This document shows, in pieces, positions 1-6,912 of a DNA stretch of 36,851 nucleotides. The notes beneath the pieces were generated by a model. That model ran no database searches. It was not told the origin of the DNA and saw only the letters and a program-made list of their open reading frames with translations. Source of the DNA: Bacteroidota bacterium (GTDB lineage: Bacteria; Bacteroidota; Bacteroidia; UKL13-3); assembly GCA_947492885.1 (NCBI GenBank), contig CANLPK010000001.1, positions 1-36,851 of the forward strand, in the 5' to 3' direction. Every line of letters starts with the position of its first letter. Within the stretch, counting starts at the first letter, position 1. Position numbers and translations under genes: made by a program.

Positions 1-651
1 ACAAACAGTAATTACAAGGCTAATTTACTCGATAGAGTACAAAAGGCCACAGCATATTTTACTAATATGCTCAAGGTTTATGCAAAGAAAATATCCCAAC
101 ATGCTTTGCAACTAACCGATGAGATGCAAGTGAAGGGCTATGCAAGTAACTTGGCCGATATGGAGGAAATTATTTTCAGACAAATGCAATTGATAACCAA
201 GGGACTTGGATTGGTGACTTCATTAAATGAGAACAAGAGTTTTACCAAAGAGTTTATCAATACAGATGAATTGAATAAAGAGAGGATAAATGAATTGCCC
301 GTTTTTCCTAAAGGCAGTAGAAAGAAGAAGCCACAGAAAGGGGAGTCTAGAGAATTGAGTTACCAATATTATAAGGAAGGGAAGAACCCTACAGAAATTG
401 CAACCTTACGTGAACTTACTATTAGCACTGTTGAAGGGCATCTATCTTATTATGTTGGTTTGGGTTTAATAGATGTGTTTCAATTTATTTCGAAAGAGAA
501 ATACGAAACAATTAAGGGAGTTGCTATTGAATTGGATAAACCATTTGCTGGAGTAATAAAGGAAAGGTTGGGCGAATCTTTTACATTCTCTGAAATTCGA
601 ATGGCGATGGCATATTATCAAAACTCAAACAAAAAACCAGCACTCGACTAA
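1..651 (+). CDS. C-terminal part of PIF1/RecD-like helicase with HTH_40 domain (5' partial)
   Basis: The reading frame is open from the first base of the window, so the 5' end of the gene lies outside and the ATG at 67 is internal. The visible 216 residues contain a charged Lys-rich linker (about residues 105-115 of the visible part). After it comes a helix-turn-helix segment with the pattern 'SYQYYKEGKNPTEIA..R.LT.STVEGHL', which matches the HTH_40 domain at the C-terminus of Bacteroidota PIF1-like AAA helicases. The ATPase motifs would be upstream and cannot be seen. A role in DNA unwinding is inferred from this family architecture only. The TAA stop abuts the stop of the convergent MBL-fold gene, and no terminator lies between them. 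RecQ-type proteins can also carry this HTH, so the helicase class is less certain than the HTH domain. Confidence 0.7.
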   Translation, partial: TNSNYKANLLDRVQKATAYFTNMLKVYAKKISQHALQLTDEMQVKGYASNLADMEEIIFRQMQLITKGLGLVTSLNENKSFTKEFINTDELNKERINELPVFPKGSRKKKPQKGESRELSYQYYKEGKNPTEIATLRELTISTVEGHLSYYVGLGLIDVFQFISKEKYETIKGVAIELDKPFAGVIKERLGESFTFSEIRMAMAYYQNSNKKPALD

Positions 652-1419
652 TTATGGGTTCATTCTAAATCCAACTTCAGTTTTGATGATTTGACAATAG
701 GGTACTTTAATGCTATGATAAAATAGAAGTGTGCTATGTTGTGCGATACTTCGATTGCCGAATTCAATTCTTTTTTCAGCACTTTTTTTGCCATCAAAAT
801 CATATTTAGCGATAAATTTTCGCATTAGTTGATAGAGGTCGGGTAACACATCTCCACCAAAGAAATATACTTCTTCCTCGTTGCGTATTGTATATGCTTG
901 GTGAAATTCGGTATGGCCTCCTGTAATTTCGTATCGTATCTGTTTATTAATTTCTCCATCTCCATCGAGTAAAACCAGCTGCCCAGATTGATAAAGTGTT
1001 TCAATTATTTCTATTCGATATGATTTAGATGGATGTGAAACTGCTTTTTCATACTCCCCTCTCTGCACATAGTATATAGCATTGGGGAAGGCCAATTTCA
1101 ATCCATCGTGAGTTTGCATAACAGTACCTCCAACATGATCAAAATGCAGATGAGTTAATAGTACTTTACTTACCTGATTAGGCTCAAAACCACGAGCTCG
1201 TATATTTTCAAACAGCATCAATGAACCCGATTTTCCAATATAACCCAGGCCTGTATCGCATAACAATAAGTCATCGGCTAATGAAATTAAGAAAGGTTGA
1301 ATTTCAACCAATAAGGAAGCTGGCCGATCCTTCATTTGGTCGGTTTCTGGGTTGAAAGGGTTGAATATTTTATCTTGAGCTACGGTGTAACTGCCTTCGG
1401 GTAATGCAAAAATGCTCAC
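652..1419 (-). CDS. MBL-fold metallo-hydrolase
   Basis: A metallo-beta-lactamase-fold hydrolase of about 255 residues. It shows the zinc motif THLHFDHVGG (His90, His92, Asp94, His95), a later GGHTEFHQ (third metal-binding His) and FFGGDVLPD (bridging Asp), in the order seen in lactonase/hydrolase-type MBL proteins. The substrate cannot be read from sequence. The open frame continues upstream to 1638, but that extension is antisense to the bTHX gene and crosses a promoter-like TACCTTTGC. I therefore start at the GTG at 1419, which gives an N-terminus (MSIFALPEGSYTV) that fits the family. It is divergent from bTHX and convergent with the helicase gene. Confidence 0.8.
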   Translation of the reverse strand: MSIFALPEGSYTVAQDKIFNPFNPETDQMKDRPASLLVEIQPFLISLADDLLLCDTGLGYIGKSGSLMLFENIRARGFEPNQVSKVLLTHLHFDHVGGTVMQTHDGLKLAFPNAIYYVQRGEYEKAVSHPSKSYRIEIIETLYQSGQLVLLDGDGEINKQIRYEITGGHTEFHQAYTIRNEEEVYFFGGDVLPDLYQLMRKFIAKYDFDGKKSAEKRIEFGNRSIAQHSTLLFYHSIKVPYCQIIKTEVGFRMNP

Positions 1420-1440
1420 TTTATAATATAGGTGTAAGGT

Positions 1441-1449
1441 GCAAAGGTA
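1441..1449 (-). promoter_or_regulatory. -7 promoter element of the MBL-fold gene
   Basis: TACCTTTGC on the minus strand matches the Bacteroidota -7 consensus TAnnTTTG. It lies about 21 bases before the GTG start at 1419 and argues against the longer upstream frame. Confidence 0.55.
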
Positions 1450-1534
1450 GGAGGATAAATGGTAATGTTTGTGGTTAAAAAGTGCCCTGGGATTGGACTT
1501 AGAGGATGTATACTTCGAATACGCTAAAAATCTG

Positions 1535-1543
1535 TATATTCGC
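1535..1543 (+). promoter_or_regulatory. -7 promoter element of the bTHX gene
   Basis: TATATTCGC, a TTCG variant of the Bacteroidota -7 element, ends 23 bases before the ATG at 1567. I see no convincing -33 TTTG. Confidence 0.45.
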
Positions 1544-1566
1544 CGTTCTAAAAAATAACAATAATC

Positions 1567-1677
1567 ATGGGTAAAGGTGACGTTAAAACCAAACGCGGTA
1601 AAATAATCAACGGAAGCTTCGGAGTAAGTCGTCCGCACAAAGCTAAGAAAGCTGTGAAAGCCGCTAAAAAAGCATAA
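1567..1677 (+). CDS. 30S ribosomal protein bTHX
   Basis: A 36-residue basic protein starting MGKGDVKTKRGKIINGSFG and continuing with the SRPHK segment. This is the signature of the small ribosomal protein THX (Thermus-type MGKGDxxTxRGKIxxGxxGxxRPxK), which sits in the head of the 30S subunit and stabilises 16S rRNA contacts. The C-terminal tail is extended with Lys/Ala. It has its own promoter-like element upstream and a hairpin terminator at 1698-1731, so it is monocistronic. It lies antisense to the spurious 5' extension of the MBL-fold frame. The size and motif leave little alternative. Confidence 0.88.
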   Translation: MGKGDVKTKRGKIINGSFGVSRPHKAKKAVKAAKKA

Positions 1678-1697
1678 ATTATTTAAGCTTAAAACAT

Positions 1698-1731
1698 AAG
1701 GCTTTGCTACAATAGTAGTGAAGTCTTTTTT
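1698..1731 (+). terminator. Intrinsic terminator after bTHX
   Basis: A 13-bp stem (1698-1710 with 1715-1727) closes a 4-base AATA loop and runs into a T tract. Three of the pairs are G-U in the plus-strand transcript and would be A/C mismatches in the minus-strand transcript. The hairpin therefore serves the plus strand. Confidence 0.7.
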
Positions 1732-1792
1732 GTTTCTATTAACCGAAGTTTAGTTAGAATCCAATCTAAAAAGGCATATCTTGCGCCTACTG

Positions 1793-2569
1793 ATGACGGT
1801 ATTAAGTATCATATTGATTTTCTTGTTGTATCGTTCGTATCTTTTTTATAAAAAACGAACCGACTTTAAAATGCTTGCAGAAAGTCAAAAGATATACTTG
1901 AATGATTTTTTCCCAAAGCACTTTACTTATTTTACTTATTTAAATGAAGAGGAAAAGCAAGAATTTATAATTCGAGCACTTCATATTCGAGAGCAATTAA
2001 AGATTAATGCTAGTTCTGATTTACTTGTTTCTGAAAATGTTAAGACCTTAATTAGTGCTGCCTACACACAAATAACTTTTGGGTTTGACCACTATTATTT
2101 AGGAAACTTTAATCGTATTTTTCTGCATCCCGGAATCTTTTACTCTCGTTTCATTGATCGTGATGTAAAGGGACTTACCTTTGGGAATGGCATTATTCAT
2201 TGGTCGTGGGACGATTTTGTGAAGGGCTATATGTATAGTGATGATAAAATAAATTTAGCTTTACATGAGCTTGCGCATGCGTTGCAGCTCGAATCGTTCG
2301 AGAATCAAGAAGTGGAAACACCTTTTTATAATGCTTGGTTAACCTATGCTGAAATTGAATTGGCGGAAATGAAAGTCCACCCTGAGAAGGCGTATTTTCG
2401 AGCCTATGCAAGCACCAATATTCACGAGTTTTTCGCAGTAGCGGTGGAGTATTTCTTTGAAGATCCAATAAATTTTCGTGAACAGCGGGGTGTCTTATAT
2501 CAAGCTACTTCTAAGGTGTTAATGCAAGATATGGCGGAGCGGATATCCCCATCACTAAACCCGAGTTAG
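1793..2569 (+). CDS. Membrane-anchored M90 (MtfA-like) zinc peptidase
   Basis: A protein of about 258 residues with one N-terminal hydrophobic helix (about residues 1-16, VLSIILIFLLY) followed by a soluble domain. It has the zinc motif HELAHALQ (about residues 158-165) and a downstream IHEFFAVAVEYFFE that supplies the distal Glu, as in the MtfA/M90 glucose-regulated peptidase family. In Escherichia coli MtfA links to Mlc and PTS control; that role should not be carried over here. The frame is open to a TTG at 1781, but the ATG at 1793 is the more natural start, and a TATCTTGC stretch just upstream may be the promoter. The 3' end overlaps the convergent DUF985 gene by 15 bases. Confidence 0.8.
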   Translation: MTVLSIILIFLLYRSYLFYKKRTDFKMLAESQKIYLNDFFPKHFTYFTYLNEEEKQEFIIRALHIREQLKINASSDLLVSENVKTLISAAYTQITFGFDHYYLGNFNRIFLHPGIFYSRFIDRDVKGLTFGNGIIHWSWDDFVKGYMYSDDKINLALHELAHALQLESFENQEVETPFYNAWLTYAEIELAEMKVHPEKAYFRAYASTNIHEFFAVAVEYFFEDPINFREQRGVLYQATSKVLMQDMAERISPSLNPS

Positions 2570-3043
2570 TCGTTGAATAAGTTCCAGTTTTTCTGGGAAT
2601 GCTAAAATTAATTTTTTTCGATCGGCCATTTCAAAATCATTAAAATCGAATCCTGGTGCTACAGCGCAGCCTACCAAGGAGTAGTTCCCGGTGGATTCAC
2701 TTGCAAACCAATCGCCAGCCTTTACTGTAGCTTGATAAGTTTCTCCATTAGTAATATCTGAACCAAGTTTAAAGGATGAATACCCACCTTGTTGACGCAA
2801 TACATGAATTACACAAGAATTTCCTTCATGAAAGTACCATAGTTCATCACTATTGATTCGATGAAATGCCGAGAAATTCCCAGAAGTAATCAGGAAATAA
2901 ATATTAGTGAGTAGGTTTCTGCTTTCACCGAAATCGGGGCTATGCAATAATTCTTCACTACGATATGTTTCCTTAAAGAAGCCACCTTCGGGATGGGTTT
3001 GTAACTGAAGATGATGAATGAGTTGATTGATACGTGAGGACAT
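2555..3043 (-). CDS. DUF985 cupin-domain protein
   Basis: A single-domain cupin of 162 residues. Typical family features are THPEGGFFKETYRS near the N-terminus, SAFHRINSDELWYFHEG in the middle (the region that lines the barrel) and the late VGCAVAPGFDFNDFEMA motif. The DUF985/YML079w-like family folds as a double-stranded beta-helix, and its substrate is generally unknown. The gene has a good TAAATTTG promoter element about 48 bases upstream and is transcribed away from cdaA. Function is not assignable beyond a small-molecule-binding cupin. Confidence 0.85.
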   Translation of the reverse strand: MSSRINQLIHHLQLQTHPEGGFFKETYRSEELLHSPDFGESRNLLTNIYFLITSGNFSAFHRINSDELWYFHEGNSCVIHVLRQQGGYSSFKLGSDITNGETYQATVKAGDWFASESTGNYSLVGCAVAPGFDFNDFEMADRKKLILAFPEKLELIQRLTRV

Positions 3044-3090
3044 GAATGCAATGATAGGAGTAAGATTTAATTATTGAATAAAATATTTTT

Positions 3091-3098
3091 CAAATTTA
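3091..3098 (-). promoter_or_regulatory. -7 promoter element of the DUF985 gene
   Basis: TAAATTTG on the minus strand is an exact TAnnTTTG, 47 bases before the ATG at 3043. Confidence 0.5.
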
Positions 3099-3180
3099 GC
3101 GGATAAATGATTTAGTGCACTTTATGAATTAGAAGAAATTAGAATTCAAAAATGCCCATGAATCAGTATTGATATTTTTT

Positions 3181-3188
3181 TATCTTTG
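3181..3188 (+). promoter_or_regulatory. -7 promoter element of cdaA
   Basis: TATCTTTG is an exact TAnnTTTG match, 17 bases before the ATG at 3206. No clear -33 element is visible at the usual spacing. Confidence 0.55.
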
Positions 3189-3205
3189 ACAAAATTGAAT
3201 GTAGA

Positions 3206-3985
3206 ATGCTGGAAAATTTTGGATTTATAAATATCATTGATATCGTAGTATTGGGGCTATTACTTTACCTCATGTTTCGACTATTAAAAGGCACAACAGC
3301 TTTCACTGTAAGTATTGGCTTGTATATTTTGTTGGCTATTTTTGCAATTGCTAAAAAATTCCAGATGCCAATACTGAGCACAATTTTGGGTGCTTTCTGG
3401 GATATTGGGATTATCATTGTTGTAATAATTTTCAAAGATGAAATTAGGCGATTTTTGATGTTGCTAGGGAAGAGTGTTTTATCTGGGAATAAGTTTTCTA
3501 TCTCTCGAATCTTCCCAATGGCACTTACCTTTAAAGAAAAGGAACTACATATGATGGAGGCTGTATTGGAAGCTTGTGACAGGATGGCTCAAGAGAAAAC
3601 GGGAGCTCTTATTGTGTTTACAGGAACTACCGAATTAAAATACATTTCGCAAAGCGGGACCAATATAGATGCTGTAGTTTCATCAAAAATTATCGAAACT
3701 ATTTTCAATAAGACCAGTCCAATACATGATGGTGCACTAATTATAAACAGGAATCGAATCAAGGCGGCAGGATGTATTCTCCCTATTTCACAAGAAATAT
3801 CCAATTTGCCAGAAAATGTTGGAACACGGCATCGTTCGGCGGTAAGCGTTACCTATCAAAGCGATGCCATTGCAATTATTGTAAGTGAGGAGAATGGAAG
3901 TATTTCGATTGCCAAGCAAGGATTGCTTTTTTACAATTTGAATAAGCAACAAATTTTGAAGGAGCTCTTGGAGCAGACCCTTTAA
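3206..3985 (+). CDS. cdaA: Diadenylate cyclase (CdaA type)
   Basis: Condenses two ATP into cyclic di-AMP at the cytoplasmic face of the membrane. Three hydrophobic helices (about residues 10-27, 32-50 and 57-76) precede the DAC domain. That domain carries the catalytic DGA (175-177, in PIHDGALII) and the GTRHRSA nucleotide-binding motif (206-212). The length of 259 residues is normal for the family. In many Bacteroidota the gene sits next to folP; here it is flanked by a cupin gene and a secreted tail-fibre-like gene and has its own promoter. The usual partner CdaR is not in the window. Confidence 0.93.
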   Translation: MLENFGFINIIDIVVLGLLLYLMFRLLKGTTAFTVSIGLYILLAIFAIAKKFQMPILSTILGAFWDIGIIIVVIIFKDEIRRFLMLLGKSVLSGNKFSISRIFPMALTFKEKELHMMEAVLEACDRMAQEKTGALIVFTGTTELKYISQSGTNIDAVVSSKIIETIFNKTSPIHDGALIINRNRIKAAGCILPISQEISNLPENVGTRHRSAVSVTYQSDAIAIIVSEENGSISIAKQGLLFYNLNKQQILKELLEQTL

Positions 3986-4125
3986 AATTCTATAAAGCTG
4001 AAAAAGGTCAGAAGAATCATTCAAAGGTTACTTTTCGATTTGTTTATGGTGCAGAAAAATGCATCTCTAAAACTAGCCCTCTGAATTCTGCCATAAAATT
4101 GAATTATTTGAAGAATTCTTAGCAC

Positions 4126-4160
4126 AAAAAAAAGACCCTGAAATTTTATTCAGGGTCTTT
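4126..4160 (-). terminator. Intrinsic terminator of the tail-fibre-like gene
   Basis: A perfect 12-bp inverted repeat (4131-4142 with 4149-4160) with a 6-base loop is followed, on the minus strand, by a run of eight U. It lies 18 bases beyond the stop codon of the minus-strand gene at 4179-6230. Confidence 0.85.
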
Positions 4161-4178
4161 AGCATAAAATCCGAAGAT

Positions 4179-6230
4179 TTATTTTGGCTGTGTTGCCAAT
4201 GTTTGAATCATCACTTTTAACGCTTCAATTTGAAGTTGTTGAGCAGAAATTTGTGCTTGTTGTTCTTGAATGGCTTTTGTTAAAATAGGAATCATTCCAA
4301 TATAATTTACACCTTTATAATCAATTGATCCTTCACCATTTTCTCCAGGATGTGACCCTTTTTCAACTAATAATGGAATTACTTTTTCTAACTCTTGTGC
4401 TACAAATCCATATTGTCTAAAAGTAGGGAAGTCCATACATTTAAATTCATCTGTTTTAAACTCATAGGATGTAGGATTTAACTGATTTATTAAACCTAAT
4501 GCACTTTGAATTGGTTCGAAATTCTTTTTGAATTTTTGATCCGATACGTTACTCCAAGTACCGGTATAACCACCACTTCCACTGCAATATACCCCATAGT
4601 TTGAGCTCGTTCCGCTGTTTGCAGTACCATAAAATCCGTAAGCATTGGTACCACCAACAGCCACTGCAGTTACTCCAATATTATAAGTAGCACCTGTAGC
4701 ATTCGCTCCAGTCATAATAGCACATGAAGTACCAGAACCAGCCGATTTGAAAAAGTTTGCAGTGTTATTAGAACCAAAACTAAGCATTGTACTAGTTGTT
4801 GTACTTGCAGAAGTAATATCTAATTTTTGTGCAGGAGAAACAGAGCCTATACCCACATTCCCAGAAGCATCAATGGTCATTCTAAAAGTATTAGCTGTTC
4901 CAAAATACATTTTTGCTGACTCCCAGTTCCATACATAGGCTTCATTAGTTGAAGCATCAGCTATCAATTCATATCCATTATTTGTATTTCCGGGACTTTT
5001 TATACGTATTCCATTTTGGCCGCTAGGGATATCTATTTGTAATTTTCTTGCTGGAGTAGTAGTTCCTATCCCCACATTACCATTAGCATCAATAACCAAA
5101 CGATCAGCACTAGCAGTTCCATCATAAAAATATAATTTTCCCACCCCAGCACTGTTACTTGCTTGACCAGTACCAATTCTCCATTCTCTACCACTAGTTC
5201 CTGTAGATTTTAAACGATATTCAGGTCCAAAAGTTGTAGCGTTAGTAGTAACACTAACATTAGCTTGAGCAACCGTTGAAACGATATCTATAGCGGAAGC
5301 TGGAGCTGTTGTTCCAATACCAATGTAGCCTTGATTTGGATTAATTGTAATACTTTTTGTTCCATTCGACACGAAATGCCAAAAATCATTTGCATCAGCA
5401 TACATTAAACCATAAGTAGGAAATGCTGGCGAATGTCCAAGAACCATACGATCAGTATTAGATGCACCCGAGGCGAACATATAAAGCATCGGAGAAGCAG
5501 CTGTGGTAACCGCTGGGAAAGTAATAGAACCAGCAGCGTCATTAAATTTCATTGAACCATTGGCATTAGTAATATCTAATTTTGCATTAATAGAGGTTGT
5601 TGTTCCATTTTCAGTAATTGCCGAATTACCCATTACCGTTGCTGATGTAAATTTACCAACTGTATTTGTTGTTCCACTTACAGTTCCTGATCCAGCAGGG
5701 CCCTGAGGTCCAGTAGCACCTTGAGGTCCAGCAGGCCCTTGAGCGCCAGTAGCACCAGCGGGCCCTTGAGCACCAGTAGCACCAGCAGGACCTTGAGGGC
5801 CAGCAGGTCCGGCAGGACCTTGAGGGCCAGTTGAACCCTGAGCAAATAAAGCAAAAGGAACACTTTGTAATTTTGAGGTTCCCATGTCTACGTATGCAGT
5901 TCCTCCTGCAGGGTCAACTTCAACTTTTATAAATTTATTTCCAGTAGTCCAGGTGATGGCACCAAAAGTACCAGTTCCAGCAACGCCATTACCAATTACA
6001 ATATTGAACAATCCAAATTGATTGGTAGTTACGCTGTGTGTTTCTGAATATTGAACAGTTCCTGTTGGGGTGCCATCAATAACGCTAATACGCACACCTA
6101 CTGCTTGGGTAGCAAGTACACTTCCGCTTGTATTGCGGGCTACTGCCTGATAATTGATTCCCTGTGGAACCTGAGCACTCGACGTTAGATAGGCGAGGGC
6201 AAATACAAAGAGGGTAAATAATTTTCTCAT
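4179..6230 (-). CDS. Secreted tail-fibre-like protein with collagen-like repeat and S74 chaperone domain
   Basis: 683 residues. A signal peptide (residues 1-19, ending SSA before Gln20) leads into an N-terminal beta domain common in Bacteroidota (VPQGINYQAVARN). A collagen-like run of about 17 Gly-X-Y triplets follows (about 132-182). A long beta region carries at least three copies of a GNVGIGTTxPxxKL-type repeat. The C-terminus is an intramolecular chaperone (peptidase S74) domain from about residue 560, containing SDQKFKKNFEPI, the QYGFVAQELEKVIP motif and a coiled coil (about 650-675). Ser563 and Lys568 have the Ser/Lys spacing of self-cleaving S74 domains. It is probably a trimeric surface or extracellular fibre; the binding target is unknown. 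It follows a T9SS-sorted gene by 24 bases, likely in one operon. Confidence 0.85.
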   Translation of the reverse strand: MRKLFTLFVFALAYLTSSAQVPQGINYQAVARNTSGSVLATQAVGVRISVIDGTPTGTVQYSETHSVTTNQFGLFNIVIGNGVAGTGTFGAITWTTGNKFIKVEVDPAGGTAYVDMGTSKLQSVPFALFAQGSTGPQGPAGPAGPQGPAGATGAQGPAGATGAQGPAGPQGATGPQGPAGSGTVSGTTNTVGKFTSATVMGNSAITENGTTTSINAKLDITNANGSMKFNDAAGSITFPAVTTAASPMLYMFASGASNTDRMVLGHSPAFPTYGLMYADANDFWHFVSNGTKSITINPNQGYIGIGTTAPASAIDIVSTVAQANVSVTTNATTFGPEYRLKSTGTSGREWRIGTGQASNSAGVGKLYFYDGTASADRLVIDANGNVGIGTTTPARKLQIDIPSGQNGIRIKSPGNTNNGYELIADASTNEAYVWNWESAKMYFGTANTFRMTIDASGNVGIGSVSPAQKLDITSASTTTSTMLSFGSNNTANFFKSAGSGTSCAIMTGANATGATYNIGVTAVAVGGTNAYGFYGTANSGTSSNYGVYCSGSGGYTGTWSNVSDQKFKKNFEPIQSALGLINQLNPTSYEFKTDEFKCMDFPTFRQYGFVAQELEKVIPLLVEKGSHPGENGEGSIDYKGVNYIGMIPILTKAIQEQQAQISAQQLQIEALKVMIQTLATQPK
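5685..5837 (-). repeat. Collagen-like Gly-X-Y coding repeat
   Basis: About 17 consecutive 9-bp codon triplets encode GPQ, GPA, GAT and GAQ units. The DNA is itself internally repetitive, with 18- and 27-bp higher-order units. Such tracts can change length by slippage or recombination. Confidence 0.85.
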
Positions 6231-6254
6231 GATATTAAAAAGTTAGTTGTTGGT

Positions 6255-6761
6255 TTATTTATTGATTTGAATTTTAAGATTTTGAATTGATTCTTGATTA
6301 CTAGAAATAGCAATCAGGTACATACCACTACTCAAACTTGAGAAGTCAAGCTTCTGTGTAGTTGCATGCAAGGCATCGGCAGTAAAGTCGCCATTCATTA
6401 ATGCTTTACCATTCATATCAAAAACGGTGTAATGCACTAAACTTGAAGTTGGAAGGTTCACCTCTAAATAAACAGTATTGCTTGATGGATTAGGATAAGC
6501 AGATGCCATTAGTGCCTTAGAGTTGTTAGTAGTAATGCCTGCCAGCCCTGAAGTTGGTTGCTGGAAACCTTGCATTAATGTTGTACCAGCAGCTGATGAC
6601 GTAGTAATTATGCCTTCACCAACGGTGGCTGATAAACTCCCCCATGAGGCTGTAGAGTAGCTTCCACCAGAGGCGATTACCTTGTTTGATAATGTTTGCG
6701 ATCGAATGGTGATCGAGAGGCAAAACACTAGAAACAGGAAAATGTAAAATTTTAGATTCAT
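6255..6761 (-). CDS. Secreted protein with T9SS type A sorting domain
   Basis: 168 residues. The N-terminal signal peptide ends around RSQ (residue 22). A short Ser/Gly/Thr-rich segment (SNKVIASGGSYSTASWGSLSATVGE...MQGFQQP) is of a kind often found just before sorting domains in Bacteroidota. The C-terminal 80 residues (AYPNPSSNTVYLEV... VFDMNGKAL ... GMYLIAI) form a canonical T9SS type A C-terminal domain for outer-membrane export and anchoring. No catalytic domain is present. It is the first gene of a probable two-gene operon with the tail-fibre-like protein, which suggests the two may act together at the cell surface (inference). Confidence 0.8.
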   Translation of the reverse strand: MNLKFYIFLFLVFCLSITIRSQTLSNKVIASGGSYSTASWGSLSATVGEGIITTSSAAGTTLMQGFQQPTSGLAGITTNNSKALMASAYPNPSSNTVYLEVNLPTSSLVHYTVFDMNGKALMNGDFTADALHATTQKLDFSSLSSGMYLIAISSNQESIQNLKIQINK

Positions 6762-6796
6762 AATGAGTTGAGATTAGATTATTAGATTTCGTTTTC

Positions 6797-6826
6797 CAAA
6801 AATAGTAAATTATTTTTCATGACAAA
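6797..6826 (-). promoter_or_regulatory. Promoter of the T9SS/tail-fibre operon
   Basis: On the minus strand TTTG (6826-6823), an 18-base spacer and TATTTTTG (6804-6797) give a complete -33/-7 Bacteroidota promoter. It lies about 35 bases before the ATG at 6761. Confidence 0.6.
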
Positions 6827-6887
6827 GAAAATATAATTATTGATAATTTTTGGTTCAAAATTCGCCATAAATTAGAATCCAAACCCC

Positions 6888-6895
6888 TATTTTCG
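6888..6895 (+). promoter_or_regulatory. -7 promoter element of the helical-repeat gene
   Basis: TATTTTCG (TTCG variant) lies 17 bases before the TTG start at 6913. Confidence 0.4.
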
Positions 6896-6912
6896 TAATC
6901 AGTAGTTCAGTT

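Noticed and set aside
1420-1638. N-terminal extension of the MBL-fold frame
   Set aside because: It is antisense to the bTHX gene, crosses a promoter-like TACCTTTGC and shows no family-like sequence; the GTG at 1419 is a better start.
5678-5863. Leu/Val-rich short frame across the collagen tract
   Set aside because: It is the shifted reading of the Gly-X-Y repeat within the tail-fibre-like gene.
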